From contig CAIKNE010000022.1 in the NCBI GenBank assembly GCA_903828695.1, positions 1 through 57,182 on the forward strand: a DNA stretch of 57,182 nt. The letters run 5' to 3'. This DNA comes from an uncultured Burkholderiales bacterium (lineage in GTDB: Bacteria > Pseudomonadota > Gammaproteobacteria > Burkholderiales > Burkholderiaceae_C). Positions 33,611 through 42,596 of this stretch are shown one piece after another (position 1 is the stretch's first letter; the number at the start of each line of letters is the position of its first letter). Both the position numbers and the translations under genes were made by a program. The notes under the pieces are model-generated. The model had not been told where the DNA came from and did not search any database. It saw only the letters and a program-made list of their open reading frames with translations.

Positions 33611-34777
33611 TCACTGAACCAATCTCCACTGACCATTTTCAATTTTCACCATCACACGCGCCCTTTGATCAAAGCCCATGTGGTCAGTCTTACTCATATT
33701 GATCACACCGTGAGTCGTCACTAAATCGTGGGTACCCTCTATTGCGTCACGAAGTGCTGCTCTGAACTCCTTGGTTCCAGGCTTGGCCGTTTTAAGCGCA
33801 ATGGGTACTGCGTACTTTAAGATGAGGTATGTGTTCCAAGCATGAGCAGTAAAGGAATTGGGCGACTGCTGAGGAAACTTCTTCTCATAGAGTTTGATAA
33901 AGTCGAGCGATACTTTCTTGATCGGATTGGAGTCAGGCAATTGACTCGCTACGACAAAGGGGCCGGCTGGCAAAAACGCTCCATCCAAGTCTTTACCGCC
34001 CACACGCAGAAAATCTTCGTTAATCACGCCGTCGGTGAAATAAATCTTACCCTTGAAGCCTCTGTCCTTCAGTGTTTTAAGGGGTAACACGGCGGGAGTA
34101 CCAGACGCAGCAATCAGCACAGCATCGGGATTGGAGGCTAGGAGCTTAAGGATTTGCCCGGTCACACTGGTATCCGTTCTTGCGTATCGCTCGCTACTCA
34201 CGATGTTTAAACGTCGCACTGGGGTGAGCTTAGTGAACTCGCTGATAACGCCTTCGCCGTAGGCGTCGTTAAATCCAATGATTCCTACAGTTTTAACACC
34301 TACATCACTCATGTGCGCTGAGAGTGCCGTCATCATGTGAGAATCGTTTTGAGGAACTTTGAAAACCCAAAACTTTTTAGCGTCAATGGGATCAATAATT
34401 TTTAGCGACGAGGCCATCGCAATCATCGGGGTTTGCGCCTCAGAGACAACGTCTACCATGGCCAAACTGTTAGGAGAAATCGTAGAGCCCAGGATAATAT
34501 CTACTTTGTCCTCAGTGAGCAGTTTACGAGTGTTTTTAACGGCAGCCACGGGGTCTGTAGCATCATCCAAAATGATGTATTCAACTTTTTGACCAGCAAT
34601 TTCTGTTGGCATAACAGCGAATGCGTTTTTCTCTGGAATGCCAAGGGAGGCTGCGGGTCCGGTTGCGGAGACGGTTACGCCCACTTTGATTTGGGAATAA
34701 GTATTTGAGACAAGTGTCAAACCAACTGCAAAAACAACAATTCCAAGAATTTTTTGAACCCTAAGATTAACGAGCAT
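33611..34777 (-). CDS. livJ: LivJ-type periplasmic receptor (operon 1)
   Basis: The ATG at 34777 is preceded by GGGAGG at ideal distance; an in-frame upstream ATG would add 41 residues that bury the signal peptide. The 388-residue protein has a signal peptide ending near NTYSQ and the receptor fold of type I periplasmic binding proteins: KVGVTVSATGPAASLGIPEK, LDDATDPVAAVKNTRKLLTED, VDIILGSTISPNSLAMVDV and VGIIGFNDAYGEGVISEF. Receptors of this Peripla_BP_6 type bind amino acids, amides or aromatic acids. Next to it is a divergent tcuAB pair, so a tricarboxylate-like or aromatic-acid ligand is possible. Confidence 0.95.
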   Translation of the reverse strand: MLVNLRVQKILGIVVFAVGLTLVSNTYSQIKVGVTVSATGPAASLGIPEKNAFAVMPTEIAGQKVEYIILDDATDPVAAVKNTRKLLTEDKVDIILGSTISPNSLAMVDVVSEAQTPMIAMASSLKIIDPIDAKKFWVFKVPQNDSHMMTALSAHMSDVGVKTVGIIGFNDAYGEGVISEFTKLTPVRRLNIVSSERYARTDTSVTGQILKLLASNPDAVLIAASGTPAVLPLKTLKDRGFKGKIYFTDGVINEDFLRVGGKDLDGAFLPAGPFVVASQLPDSNPIKKVSLDFIKLYEKKFPQQSPNSFTAHAWNTYLILKYAVPIALKTAKPGTKEFRAALRDAIEGTHDLVTTHGVINMSKTDHMGFDQRARVMVKIENGQWRLVQ

Positions 34778-35214
34778 GAGTCCTCCCAATCGATCAGCAG
34801 AAATAGGCTTACTTCCAGATGTGATTTGAGCAAAATGATTTAGAAACTCAATTGAACCAAACAGCATAGAGACCTCTAATAGAAATGGGCGAAAATCCAA
34901 CTCACATTAGCGCTTGTGGGCATAAGCGCATGAGCGCATGAGAAAGCATCACCGCTTAAAGCAGATCAGATGACTCTGTTCAGGCCAAACGCCGCCTGGA
35001 GCACACCTGCCAAAGCCCTAGATTGTAACAAGGTCAGGCTTGTCACTCTGGTATGAAGGCCTAGCAAGCCTCAGCCTTGAGGCTCATAGCGGTGCAAGAC
35101 TGCAGTTTTATTGATTTTCAATTAGACTTGAGGTTTTTGTACGGTCATGCGTCGCCTTAAGGTTGGCGCAACTCTACAATCGTGGTCTGAAACAATTAGA
35201 AAGAGTGTACTGAA
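34778..35214. other. Divergent promoter region between liv operon 1 and tcuA
   Basis: About 437 bases with no convincing gene. An inverted repeat AGCCTCA-GCCT-TGAGGCT (35067-35084) lies about 130 bases upstream of tcuA. A direct repeat GCGCATGA occurs twice near 34926-34942. No matching regulator gene is present in the window; a tcuR-like LysR gene, which usually accompanies tcuAB, was not found here. Confidence 0.5.
35067..35084. promoter_or_regulatory. Inverted repeat in the livJ-tcuA divergent region
   Basis: AGCCTCA (35067-35073) and TGAGGCT (35078-35084) flank GCCT. The same segment overlaps a second possible pairing, AGGCTTG with CAAGCCT (35065-35071). It is a candidate operator; there is no T tract. 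Confidence 0.35.
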
Positions 35215-36681
35215 ATGGTGGATGTATTGGTCATCGGTGGTGGTAACGCGGCGCTATGTGCTGCCCTCATGGCCAAAGAGCGAGGTGCAAGCGTAAGACT
35301 TTTGGAGTCTTCGCCCAAAGAATGGCGAGGGGGTAACTCCATGCACACTCGAAACCTGCGCTGTATGCATGACGCACCCCAAGACGTGCTCGTTGATGCT
35401 TATACAGAGGAAGAGTTTTGGCAAGATCTGCTCAAAGTCACGGGCGGTCTCACCAACGAACACCTTGCCAGACTTGCGATCAGGGCTTCTTCAACGTGTA
35501 GGCCATGGATGGTCAAACACGGGGTTCGCTTTCAACCGTCTTTATCGGGCGCGCTTCACACAGCGAGAACCAATGCCTTTTTCATGGGCGGGGGCAAGGC
35601 ACTTGTCAACGCGTACTATAGAAGCGCAGAGGCACTGGGCGTTCAGATTGAATACAACGCAGAAGTCACTCGCATTGAAGTTGAGGGCGGCGAATTTAAA
35701 GCTGCACACGTTAAACACAAAACCGCACTCGGTGAATTGGTGCGCGAAGAGCGTATACAGGCCAAAACTTGCGTAATGGCCTGCGGCGGATTTGAATCTA
35801 ACATTGATTGGTTACGAGAGGCTTGGGGACAAAATGAATGGGGTGAATATCCGGTTGACAATTTCTTGATCAGAGGCACCCGCTTCAATCAAGGTGTTTT
35901 AATTAAAAATCTTCAAGACGATCACCACGCTGACATGATCGGCGACCCCACCCAAGCACATATGGTTGCGATTGACGCACGCGCACCCCTTTACGACGGC
36001 GGGATCTGCACGCGTATTGACTGCGTATCCCTTGGAATTGTTGTCAACACTCAAGCCAAACGCTTTTACGATGAGGGCGAGGATTTTTGGCCTAAACGTT
36101 ATGCAATCTGGGGGAGATTGGTTGCTCTTCAACCCGGTCAAAGGGCTTACTCCATTATCGACAGCAAAGCAATTGGACGTTTCATGCCCCCGGTGTTCCC
36201 AGGAACCAAGGCAGATACCTTAGAAGAACTTGCCCAAAAAATTGGCCTCGATGTGCAGACATTTATGCAAACGGTTAACGACTATAACCAAGCGGTGCGT
36301 CCTGGCAATTTTGACCACACAGTCCTTGACGACTGCGCAACGCAAGGAGTCACACCCATCAAGAGTCACTGGGCTAGAAAAATTGATACTGGCCCCTACT
36401 TTGCCTATGCCGTTCAACCTGGCGTTACCTTTACCTATTTAGGACTGAAAACGGATGATCACGCAAGGGTCTATTTCAACTCAAAACCAAGCCGAAATTT
36501 ATTTGTCGCCGGTGAGATGATGGCAGGCAACGTGCTTGGCAAAGGGTACACAGCCGGGGTGGGCATGACCATTGGAACTGCCTTTGGACGTATTGCGGGC
36601 GATCAAGCCGCAATAGCTGCATTGACGCCTGATGTTGGTGTTAAGCCCGCTGAAAACATAGAGCCATTGGTTGCCCATTAA
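35215..36681 (+). CDS. tcuA: FAD-dependent tricarballylate dehydrogenase TcuA-like
   Basis: A 488-residue flavoprotein of the fumarate reductase/succinate dehydrogenase family. The N-terminal dinucleotide fold is VDVLVIGGGNAALCAALMA. Family-specific stretches include RGGNSMHTRNLRCMH and ALHTARTNAFFMGGGKALVNA, and the C-terminal FAD site is NLFVAGEMMAGNVLGKGYTAG. TcuA oxidises tricarballylate to cis-aconitate, passing electrons to TcuB. Salmonella TcuA has 467 residues. The start is ATG with a weak ribosome-binding region. Related dehydrogenases can act on other tricarboxylates, so the substrate is inferred only from the pairing with tcuB 160 bases downstream. Confidence 0.93.
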   Translation: MVDVLVIGGGNAALCAALMAKERGASVRLLESSPKEWRGGNSMHTRNLRCMHDAPQDVLVDAYTEEEFWQDLLKVTGGLTNEHLARLAIRASSTCRPWMVKHGVRFQPSLSGALHTARTNAFFMGGGKALVNAYYRSAEALGVQIEYNAEVTRIEVEGGEFKAAHVKHKTALGELVREERIQAKTCVMACGGFESNIDWLREAWGQNEWGEYPVDNFLIRGTRFNQGVLIKNLQDDHHADMIGDPTQAHMVAIDARAPLYDGGICTRIDCVSLGIVVNTQAKRFYDEGEDFWPKRYAIWGRLVALQPGQRAYSIIDSKAIGRFMPPVFPGTKADTLEELAQKIGLDVQTFMQTVNDYNQAVRPGNFDHTVLDDCATQGVTPIKSHWARKIDTGPYFAYAVQPGVTFTYLGLKTDDHARVYFNSKPSRNLFVAGEMMAGNVLGKGYTAGVGMTIGTAFGRIAGDQAAIAALTPDVGVKPAENIEPLVAH

Positions 36682-36840
36682 CCACACTTAGACGCTGTGC
36701 ACGTTCAACCATCAATTTGACTGCACTTACCACACTGTCCTTCATTTGATACAGACTTAACCATCCAATATTTCAACGAACTCTTCATCAGTGCAACTTG
36801 CAGCAACTCGCTCGTCACAGATTGAAAGACCTACACAACT

Positions 36841-38043
36841 ATGCAAACCCTAGACCAACTAACCCGCGAAGCTATCGAACTCGCGAACGCCGAGAATAAA
36901 CACAACATACCCCCTCAAGACGCTCCTTTAAGTGCTAACGTCCTAGAGGTCTCAAGACAACTAACGATCTGTAACGGTTGTAGGTACTGCGAAGGGTTTT
37001 GTGCGGTGTTTCCCGCGATGACTCGTCGCCTTGAGTTCGGATCCTCCGATGTGCACTATATGGCTAACCTATGCCATAACTGTGGGGCATGTTTACATGC
37101 ATGTCAATACGCCCCGCCCCATGAATTCCAAATCAATATCCCACGTGCCATGGCACAAGTTAGAAAGGAGACTTACACCGCCTACGCATGGCCTGCTTCG
37201 TTGGGTGTTTTATACAAAAACAATGGACTGTGGATTGCCATGGCCCTCGCCGTTGGACTGACTCTTTTCCTGCAAATGACTGTCAACTTCTTAAGCGGCG
37301 CAAACGCAGTAATGCTGGATTTATCGAATTTTTATTCCATCTACCCACACAACACATTGGTGAGCTTGTTTCTTCCCATCTTTGCATTTGTTGTTTTCTC
37401 CTTATCTATGGGGGTCAGGCATTTTCTATCGGATATCAAACAAGCCACCAGTATGGAGAAAGCTCCCACCCCAGCATTGACTGAGGCTGCAGAGAACGCC
37501 CTCAGTCTTAAGTATTTGGACGGAGGACACGGCGACGGCTGCAACAACGCAGATGACGCATTTACTAAAATGCGCAAGTACTTTCATCACCTCACCTTTT
37601 ACGGATTCATGCTCTGCTTTAGTGCAACGAGCGTTGCCACAATTTATCACTACGCTTTGGGTTGGGAGGCACCTTATGCTTGGTCATCGCTGCCCAAACT
37701 CCTCGGATTGACGGGAGGTGTTTCATTAGCCCTGGGGTGCGTAGGTCTTTTTTATCTCAACCTCAAACGTCATCGCCTTCACGGTGACCCAGCGCAAAAG
37801 CAAATGGACATCGGATTTATCTTCCTGCTCTTTATGACAAGCACGACGGGACTCCTTCTCGCTTTGTCCCATCAATCCACCAGTATGCCCTTGTTGCTCT
37901 CACTTCACCTAGGAGTCGTGATGGCTCTCTTTCTCACCCTGCCTTACGGTAAATTTGCACACGGGATCTTCAGGCTCGCCGCTCTCGTTCGTTTTCAAAC
38001 AGAGAGAAGACTTCCAAGCAATATCGGACTCAGCAGCGAATAA
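36841..38043 (+). CDS. tcuB: Tricarballylate utilisation iron-sulfur membrane protein TcuB-like
   Basis: A 400-residue protein. Two [4Fe-4S] motifs at the N-terminus, CNGCRYCEGFCAVFP and CHNCGACLHACQYAP, are followed by about six membrane segments from residue 125 onward, the TcuB/CitB layout (Salmonella TcuB has 379 residues). It takes electrons from the FAD of TcuA and hands them to the quinone pool. Histidines in LHLGVVMALFLTLPYGKFAH are likely haem ligands, inferred. The pair tcuA-tcuB lacks the tcuC transporter gene and the tcuR regulator; the adjacent liv operon may supply uptake. Confidence 0.94.
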   Translation: MQTLDQLTREAIELANAENKHNIPPQDAPLSANVLEVSRQLTICNGCRYCEGFCAVFPAMTRRLEFGSSDVHYMANLCHNCGACLHACQYAPPHEFQINIPRAMAQVRKETYTAYAWPASLGVLYKNNGLWIAMALAVGLTLFLQMTVNFLSGANAVMLDLSNFYSIYPHNTLVSLFLPIFAFVVFSLSMGVRHFLSDIKQATSMEKAPTPALTEAAENALSLKYLDGGHGDGCNNADDAFTKMRKYFHHLTFYGFMLCFSATSVATIYHYALGWEAPYAWSSLPKLLGLTGGVSLALGCVGLFYLNLKRHRLHGDPAQKQMDIGFIFLLFMTSTTGLLLALSHQSTSMPLLLSLHLGVVMALFLTLPYGKFAHGIFRLAALVRFQTERRLPSNIGLSSE

Positions 38044-38047
38044 GCCC

Positions 38048-38080
38048 TGAGACACTCAGACTCACACAACTAGTGTCTCA
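38048..38080. terminator. Hairpin between convergent tcuB and RNB ribonuclease genes
   Basis: TGAGACAC (38048-38055) and GTGTCTCA (38073-38080) form a perfect 8-bp stem with a 17-base loop that overlaps the ribonuclease stop codon. No T tract follows, so it is only a weak terminator candidate. Confidence 0.4.
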
Positions 38081-39578
38081 ACTCGAAGTCTATATAGCCA
38101 CGTTCAACGTTGGTGTGCACCAATTTGACATTGACGGGATGGCCCAGTTCTAGGTGTTCGTTTAATCCGATGAGTTTGCCCTCTGCTGGGGGTATGAATA
38201 TGCGAACCCAATATCCAGCCTCGTTGACGCCGCTGATCACACCCTTAAAGCTTTGACCAAGGTGCGATTGCAACAACAGCGCTGCCTCAGATTTTCGCAA
38301 CTGGCGCTCCACCTTTTTGGAAGCATCCTCCTGAGTCGTGCAGTGAAGTGCAAGCACCTCCAACTCTGCGTTGGAATAAGGGGAGTTCACGCCTCTCAGT
38401 GCAGCCTTTAAAATTCTTTGCGTAATAAGGTCAGGGTATCTTCTGTTGGGGGCTGTTGAATGGGCGTAATGCAGCACTGCTAAGCCGAAATGGCCGATAT
38501 TGGATTTATCGTTGGGCCTCTCTAAAACATATTCTCCTGAGCCCATTAATTTAACAATGACCAAAGACAGGTCCGGAAAAGTCAGGGGATCAGCCTTGTG
38601 TCTTTTGGCTAAAAATCGTTCCAAAGCCAATGAGTCAGGGGCAACTGGCAAATGCTCCCCGTATTGAGCAGCTACTTTCACAATTCGTTGCCATTTCTCT
38701 GGCGAGCGGACCACGCGCCTGATACAGGAGTAGCCCTTGCTCGTTAAGAATCTGGCAATACACCCATTAGCGGCCACCATGAATTCCTCTATGAGTTGAC
38801 GGGCACGGTTGTGGGGTTGCTCTTGCAACTCATGGATTAAATCATTCTTGAACAATGCTCTGGGCTGTATGGACTGAAACTCCAGCGCTCCCGCTGCGTG
38901 TCTCAAAGCACGAAGTTTTTGGGCCCATTTATCTTGATCAATAAGCTGTTGATCCATGTGTTTAACGCGGCTTGCAGCCTCGGGCAAGGGACCCTTGTTG
39001 TCCAACCAATCTGAAACAGCGTCATATGCCAATTTAGCGCGATTAATGACCTTAGAGCGGTAAATAGAGAAGCCCAACTCATGACCAGCGGCGTCAAAAT
39101 GCATCTCACAAACCAAGGCAAGTCTTGGGCTATCAAAATTAAGCGACGTCAAGTCCGTACTCAGCTCATTGGGCAACATTGGAAATACTCTAGCCGAGGT
39201 ATATACAGAAGTCGTATTGTCTTTAGCGTGTTGATCAAGAGGTGAATTTCGTGGCACCAGTGAATCCACATCAGCAATAGCAACCATCACCACCAATGAA
39301 CCGTCTTTAAGTGGCTTACAAACAGTGAGCTGATCGAGATCTTTTGAATCATCGTTGTCAATGGAGCACCACAGCAAATCAGTTTGGTCTTGAACGTCCT
39401 CGGATAATGCTTCGTGGCCCCCACTCTTTTGCGAAAAATTTTCCGCCTTATTTTTTTCAATCTGCTTGAGTTGCTCTAAACCCTGCGCACCGAAGTCAGG
39501 TTTCAGCCCCCTCTCAATCATCGCAGTGTAGGCAAGTGCAGATAAACTTTCACGGTGATTTTTATAATGATTGGTCAT
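38070..39578 (-). CDS. RNB-domain (RNase II/R-type) exoribonuclease
   Basis: A 502-residue protein. The RNB catalytic core is IDNDDSKDLDQLTV near residue 72, holding the aspartates that bind Mg2+. It is followed by DVDSLVPRNSPLDQHAKDNTTSVYTS and the motif region SPLDQHA and TAPNRRYPDLITQRIL. A C-terminal S1-like segment (GLNEHLELGHPVNVKLVHTNVERG) binds RNA. Full RNase R has over 750 residues; this belongs to the shorter group with few N-terminal cold-shock domains. It degrades RNA 3' to 5' hydrolytically in the cytosol. Confidence 0.93.
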   Translation of the reverse strand: MTNHYKNHRESLSALAYTAMIERGLKPDFGAQGLEQLKQIEKNKAENFSQKSGGHEALSEDVQDQTDLLWCSIDNDDSKDLDQLTVCKPLKDGSLVVMVAIADVDSLVPRNSPLDQHAKDNTTSVYTSARVFPMLPNELSTDLTSLNFDSPRLALVCEMHFDAAGHELGFSIYRSKVINRAKLAYDAVSDWLDNKGPLPEAASRVKHMDQQLIDQDKWAQKLRALRHAAGALEFQSIQPRALFKNDLIHELQEQPHNRARQLIEEFMVAANGCIARFLTSKGYSCIRRVVRSPEKWQRIVKVAAQYGEHLPVAPDSLALERFLAKRHKADPLTFPDLSLVIVKLMGSGEYVLERPNDKSNIGHFGLAVLHYAHSTAPNRRYPDLITQRILKAALRGVNSPYSNAELEVLALHCTTQEDASKKVERQLRKSEAALLLQSHLGQSFKGVISGVNEAGYWVRIFIPPAEGKLIGLNEHLELGHPVNVKLVHTNVERGYIDFELRH

Positions 39579-39665
39579 AATCTTTTAAGTGCCTTGCACA
39601 CCAGGTTGATGGGGCTTAATGATGAACAAATGCGATGAACTTATCTGGAAAATTTTTATACCCCC

Positions 39666-40418
39666 CTACCCTCGCGCAGGTGCAACTGACGCCCCCCTAA
39701 TTTGGTTTTTGATGAGGGACTCAGCAACGAACTGATTGGCCTTCATATCCTCAACAAACTGCGCTAACACCAACGCCGCCTCTGCGCCCCTGGATTTGGG
39801 ACATCCCATGGCTTGTTGAATCACCATAAAACGACCGGGCAACAAACGCAGTCCCCCTAGCCTTGCTGCGTCCATCTCCAGTTGTTGTTTAACTCCTGCA
39901 GCGACATCGTAGCCACCCTGCACGTAATAATCAACCACCTTGGGGGACGTTTCAGCCCTGAAGATTTTTGCGTTTTTAAGTTCCCTAGAGAGATAAAGAT
40001 CGTAAGCACTGCCCTTACCCACAACAACGCTTGTGCCCGCGACATCAACCTCCTCATTGGCTTTAAGGGGTGAATTAGCGTGGACCAAGTAACTCCCTTC
40101 AATCAAAATATAAGCGGCGGTGAAATTGATACTCTCTGCGCGAAGCGGATCAATTGCAAAGAAACCAATATCTGCCTGATCATTTGCAACCGCATCCACG
40201 GATTTTCCCGCTGCGTCAAACACCACCAATTCAAGCGCCACACCGAGTCGCTGCGCAAATGCTTGAGCTAAATCAACCGACACCCCAACTGGTGCACCCG
40301 TTGCTGGGTCCTTGCCCGCCAAAATGGGATTGCCCTGGTTGATAGAAGCTCTTAGTTTTCCAGTAGGTGCCAACGCTTTGATGGCACCGGAAGAAACGGG
40401 GTTGGTTGCTTGGGGCAT
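39666..40418 (-). CDS. Type II solute-binding-fold protein lacking a signal peptide
   Basis: A 250-residue SBP_bac_3-type domain: GKLRASINQGNPILAGKD, PVGVSVDLAQAFAQRLGVAL, ADIGFFAIDPLRAESINFTA and GKGSAYDLYLSRELKNA. These proteins normally bind amino acids in the periplasm, but here the protein starts MPQATNPVSSGAIKALAPTG with no hydrophobic export segment. It may be cytosolic, mis-started upstream, or exported by an unusual route. Its gene follows the LigI-like amidohydrolase with a 30-base gap on the same strand, so the two probably share a ligand or pathway. No permease lies near. Confidence 0.85.
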   Translation of the reverse strand: MPQATNPVSSGAIKALAPTGKLRASINQGNPILAGKDPATGAPVGVSVDLAQAFAQRLGVALELVVFDAAGKSVDAVANDQADIGFFAIDPLRAESINFTAAYILIEGSYLVHANSPLKANEEVDVAGTSVVVGKGSAYDLYLSRELKNAKIFRAETSPKVVDYYVQGGYDVAAGVKQQLEMDAARLGGLRLLPGRFMVIQQAMGCPKSRGAEAALVLAQFVEDMKANQFVAESLIKNQIRGASVAPARG

Positions 40419-40448
40419 GAATGACCTCTATGAAATGAGCGCTCAATA

Positions 40449-41360
40449 TTAAACACTGTACAACTGACTCGGATTGGTAACGAGAATTTTGGCAAGCTCT
40501 GAGCTCCCCGCAGTCCAAGTCGCTAAACGGTTAATAGCTTGACCGTCATTGATGGTTTGGAAAGGCTCAATTCCATCTGTTTTTCTGGACTGCCCGGGTG
40601 TTCCGCCGCCCGGATGGGGCCAATCCGTCCCCCAAAGCATTCGGTCTGGGTTGGCTTTGATAAGTGTTTTAGCCAATGCTTTCACAGATTCCGCGTCAGG
40701 ATTGCTAGCTATCCGGTAGGCTGCGGAGAGTTTTAACCAAACGCGCCCCGTTGCCAACAAGTCCAGCAAAACATTTAAGCCCGTCTGATCCAAGCCCAAC
40801 TCCGGATTCACCAAACAAAAATGATCAATAACCAAAGGAACCCTCATGGTTTGAATAAACTTTGCAAGGGATACGAGCACATCTAGGCGTGTGAAGATCT
40901 GAATGTGCCACCCAAGAGGTGCCACAAGCTTTTGTGTGTACTCCAAGGTTTGAATGGCCAGCGCTGGATCGTGAAGTCCAAAGGTTTCCAAATTAACGCG
41001 CACTCCTCTCACGCCTACAGCGTGCATCTCGCGGAGTTGGTCCATAGTAAAAGTCTCATCTATGACAGCAACACCTCTCGCGCGGCTTGGGCCCAATACC
41101 TGCAAAGCATTAAGTGTGCAGCGGTTATCGGTACCGTAAATACTGGGGTGTACGATGACGACCTTATCCACGCCCAGCGCCGCGTGTAAACGCTTAAGAT
41201 CCTCTATAGAGGCGTCAGCGGGGGTATAACTGCGCTTAGCATCCAACGGGAATTCAGCCAACGGGCCAAAAATATGAGTGTGACAGTCCACAGCTCCAGT
41301 TGGCACGGAAAATGTTGGTGCATCATGGTGAATGTTCAAAATAGCTTGGGAAGAAATCAT
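40449..41360 (-). CDS. Metal-dependent amidohydrolase, LigI-like
   Basis: The ATG at 41360 is taken; an upstream start would add 29 unlikely residues. The protein has about 303 residues. It shows VDCHTHIFGPLAEFPLDA (the first histidines of the TIM-barrel amidohydrolase site), VRGVRVNLE, VIDHFCLV and WGTDWPHPG (the terminal aspartate). This fits the 2-pyrone-4,6-dicarboxylate lactonase (LigI) group, which hydrolyses lactones from aromatic-acid breakdown without tightly bound metal. It is divergent from the isocitrate/isopropylmalate-type dehydrogenase gene, so both may be induced by the same signal. Confidence 0.9.
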   Translation of the reverse strand: MISSQAILNIHHDAPTFSVPTGAVDCHTHIFGPLAEFPLDAKRSYTPADASIEDLKRLHAALGVDKVVIVHPSIYGTDNRCTLNALQVLGPSRARGVAVIDETFTMDQLREMHAVGVRGVRVNLETFGLHDPALAIQTLEYTQKLVAPLGWHIQIFTRLDVLVSLAKFIQTMRVPLVIDHFCLVNPELGLDQTGLNVLLDLLATGRVWLKLSAAYRIASNPDAESVKALAKTLIKANPDRMLWGTDWPHPGGGTPGQSRKTDGIEPFQTINDGQAINRLATWTAGSSELAKILVTNPSQLYSV

Positions 41361-41448
41361 AAAGACATGGGTCTGAGTTAGTTCAGTGAAGGGCGTAAAT
41401 AAATAGAGTTTATGAATAGAATAGCACTCTTTGTGTATGCAACTCATG

Positions 41449-41466
41449 ATGACTATCCCGAGTCAT
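41449..41466. promoter_or_regulatory. Inverted repeat between LigI-like and dehydrogenase genes
   Basis: ATGACT (41449-41454) and AGTCAT (41461-41466) flank ATCCCG. It lies in the 134-base divergent region, 29 bases before the dehydrogenase ATG, a position suitable for an operator. Confidence 0.35.
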
Positions 41467-41494
41467 TCTATCCTTGCATTTTGATGGGCATTTT

Positions 41495-42556
41495 ATGAAG
41501 ATCATTGTTTTACCAGGTGATGGAATTGGGCCAGAAACGATGGCCGCTACGGTCGAAGTTTTACAAACCGTTAACAAACGCTTTGACTTAAACTTAGAGC
41601 TTGAGCACGATATTGCGGGCCATGAAAGTCTTAAAAAGCATGGCTCCACGGTGACAGATGCATTGCTCCACAAGGTTAAAACTGCGGATGGTCTGATGCT
41701 CGGCCCCATGTCCACTTATGACTTCAAGGACGAGTCTAAGGGGGAGATTAATCCTTCTAAATTTTTCAGGAAAAGTCTAGATCTGTACGCCAATATTAGA
41801 CCTGCTCGGACTTACAGCGGACTCACGAACAAAGTGGGCCCCTTTGATTTAATTGTGGTGCGCGAAAACACAGAAGGCTTTTATGCAGACAGAAACGTTG
41901 AGTCTGGCTCAAGTGAGATGCTTATTACTCCAGATGTTGTCATCTCGCTCAGAAGAATTACGAGACTTTGCTGTGAGCGAATTGCAAGGACTTCGTTTGA
42001 ACTGGCTCAAACTAGGCGAAAAAAAGTAACAATTGTTCATAAAGCCAACGTCCTCAAAATCGCCGACGGGATGTTCATCGATATCTGCAAATCGGTTGGC
42101 AAAGAATATCCAGATGTACAGATTGACGACTTCATTGTCGATGCAATGATGGCACACGTTGTTCGCGCGCCTGATAAATTTGACGTTATCGTGACGACCA
42201 ATATGTTTGGGGACATTTTGTCTGACCTCACCTCTGAGCTCTCAGGAAGTCTTGGGCTGGCGGGCTCCCTCAACGCAGGCACCCACTACGCCATGGGTCA
42301 AGCTGCGCACGGATCTGCACCAGATATTGCAGGTCAAGACATTGCCAACCCAATGTCACTCATTTTGTCTGCTGCGATGCTACTGGGTTGGTGTGGTCAA
42401 CGCAGCAAGAGCGCCCGGTTATTAGAGGCCAGCAAGGCCATCGAGCGAGCAGTTGAGCGCGTCGTCAAGGACGGACAAGTCACCCGCGATATTGGCGGCA
42501 ACTTGGGCACACAGGCAACGGGCTTAGCTCTTGCTAAATACCTACAAACCAACTAA
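41495..42556 (+). CDS. Isocitrate/isopropylmalate-type NAD(P)+ decarboxylating dehydrogenase
   Basis: The ATG at 41495 begins the classical MKIIVLPGDGIGPE strand. The 353-residue enzyme has LYANIRPARTY with the substrate arginines, VRENTEGFYADRN with the tyrosine region, VHKANVLKIADGMFID with the catalytic lysine, TTNMFGDILSDLTSE with the metal aspartates, and GSAPDIAGQDIANP. This family covers isocitrate, 3-isopropylmalate, homoisocitrate and tartrate dehydrogenases. The serine loop lacks a clear leuB or icd signature, so the substrate is unassigned. The Bug receptor gene starts 41 bases later, so the two form an operon. Confidence 0.93.
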   Translation: MKIIVLPGDGIGPETMAATVEVLQTVNKRFDLNLELEHDIAGHESLKKHGSTVTDALLHKVKTADGLMLGPMSTYDFKDESKGEINPSKFFRKSLDLYANIRPARTYSGLTNKVGPFDLIVVRENTEGFYADRNVESGSSEMLITPDVVISLRRITRLCCERIARTSFELAQTRRKKVTIVHKANVLKIADGMFIDICKSVGKEYPDVQIDDFIVDAMMAHVVRAPDKFDVIVTTNMFGDILSDLTSELSGSLGLAGSLNAGTHYAMGQAAHGSAPDIAGQDIANPMSLILSAAMLLGWCGQRSKSARLLEASKAIERAVERVVKDGQVTRDIGGNLGTQATGLALAKYLQTN

Positions 42557-42596
42557 AACCACTCACGTTTTAAATCAACACCCAGGTCACTATCCA

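Noticed and set aside
36682-36840. Small gene between tcuA and tcuB
   Set aside because: No frame with a start, ribosome-binding site and sensible composition was found in the 159 bases.
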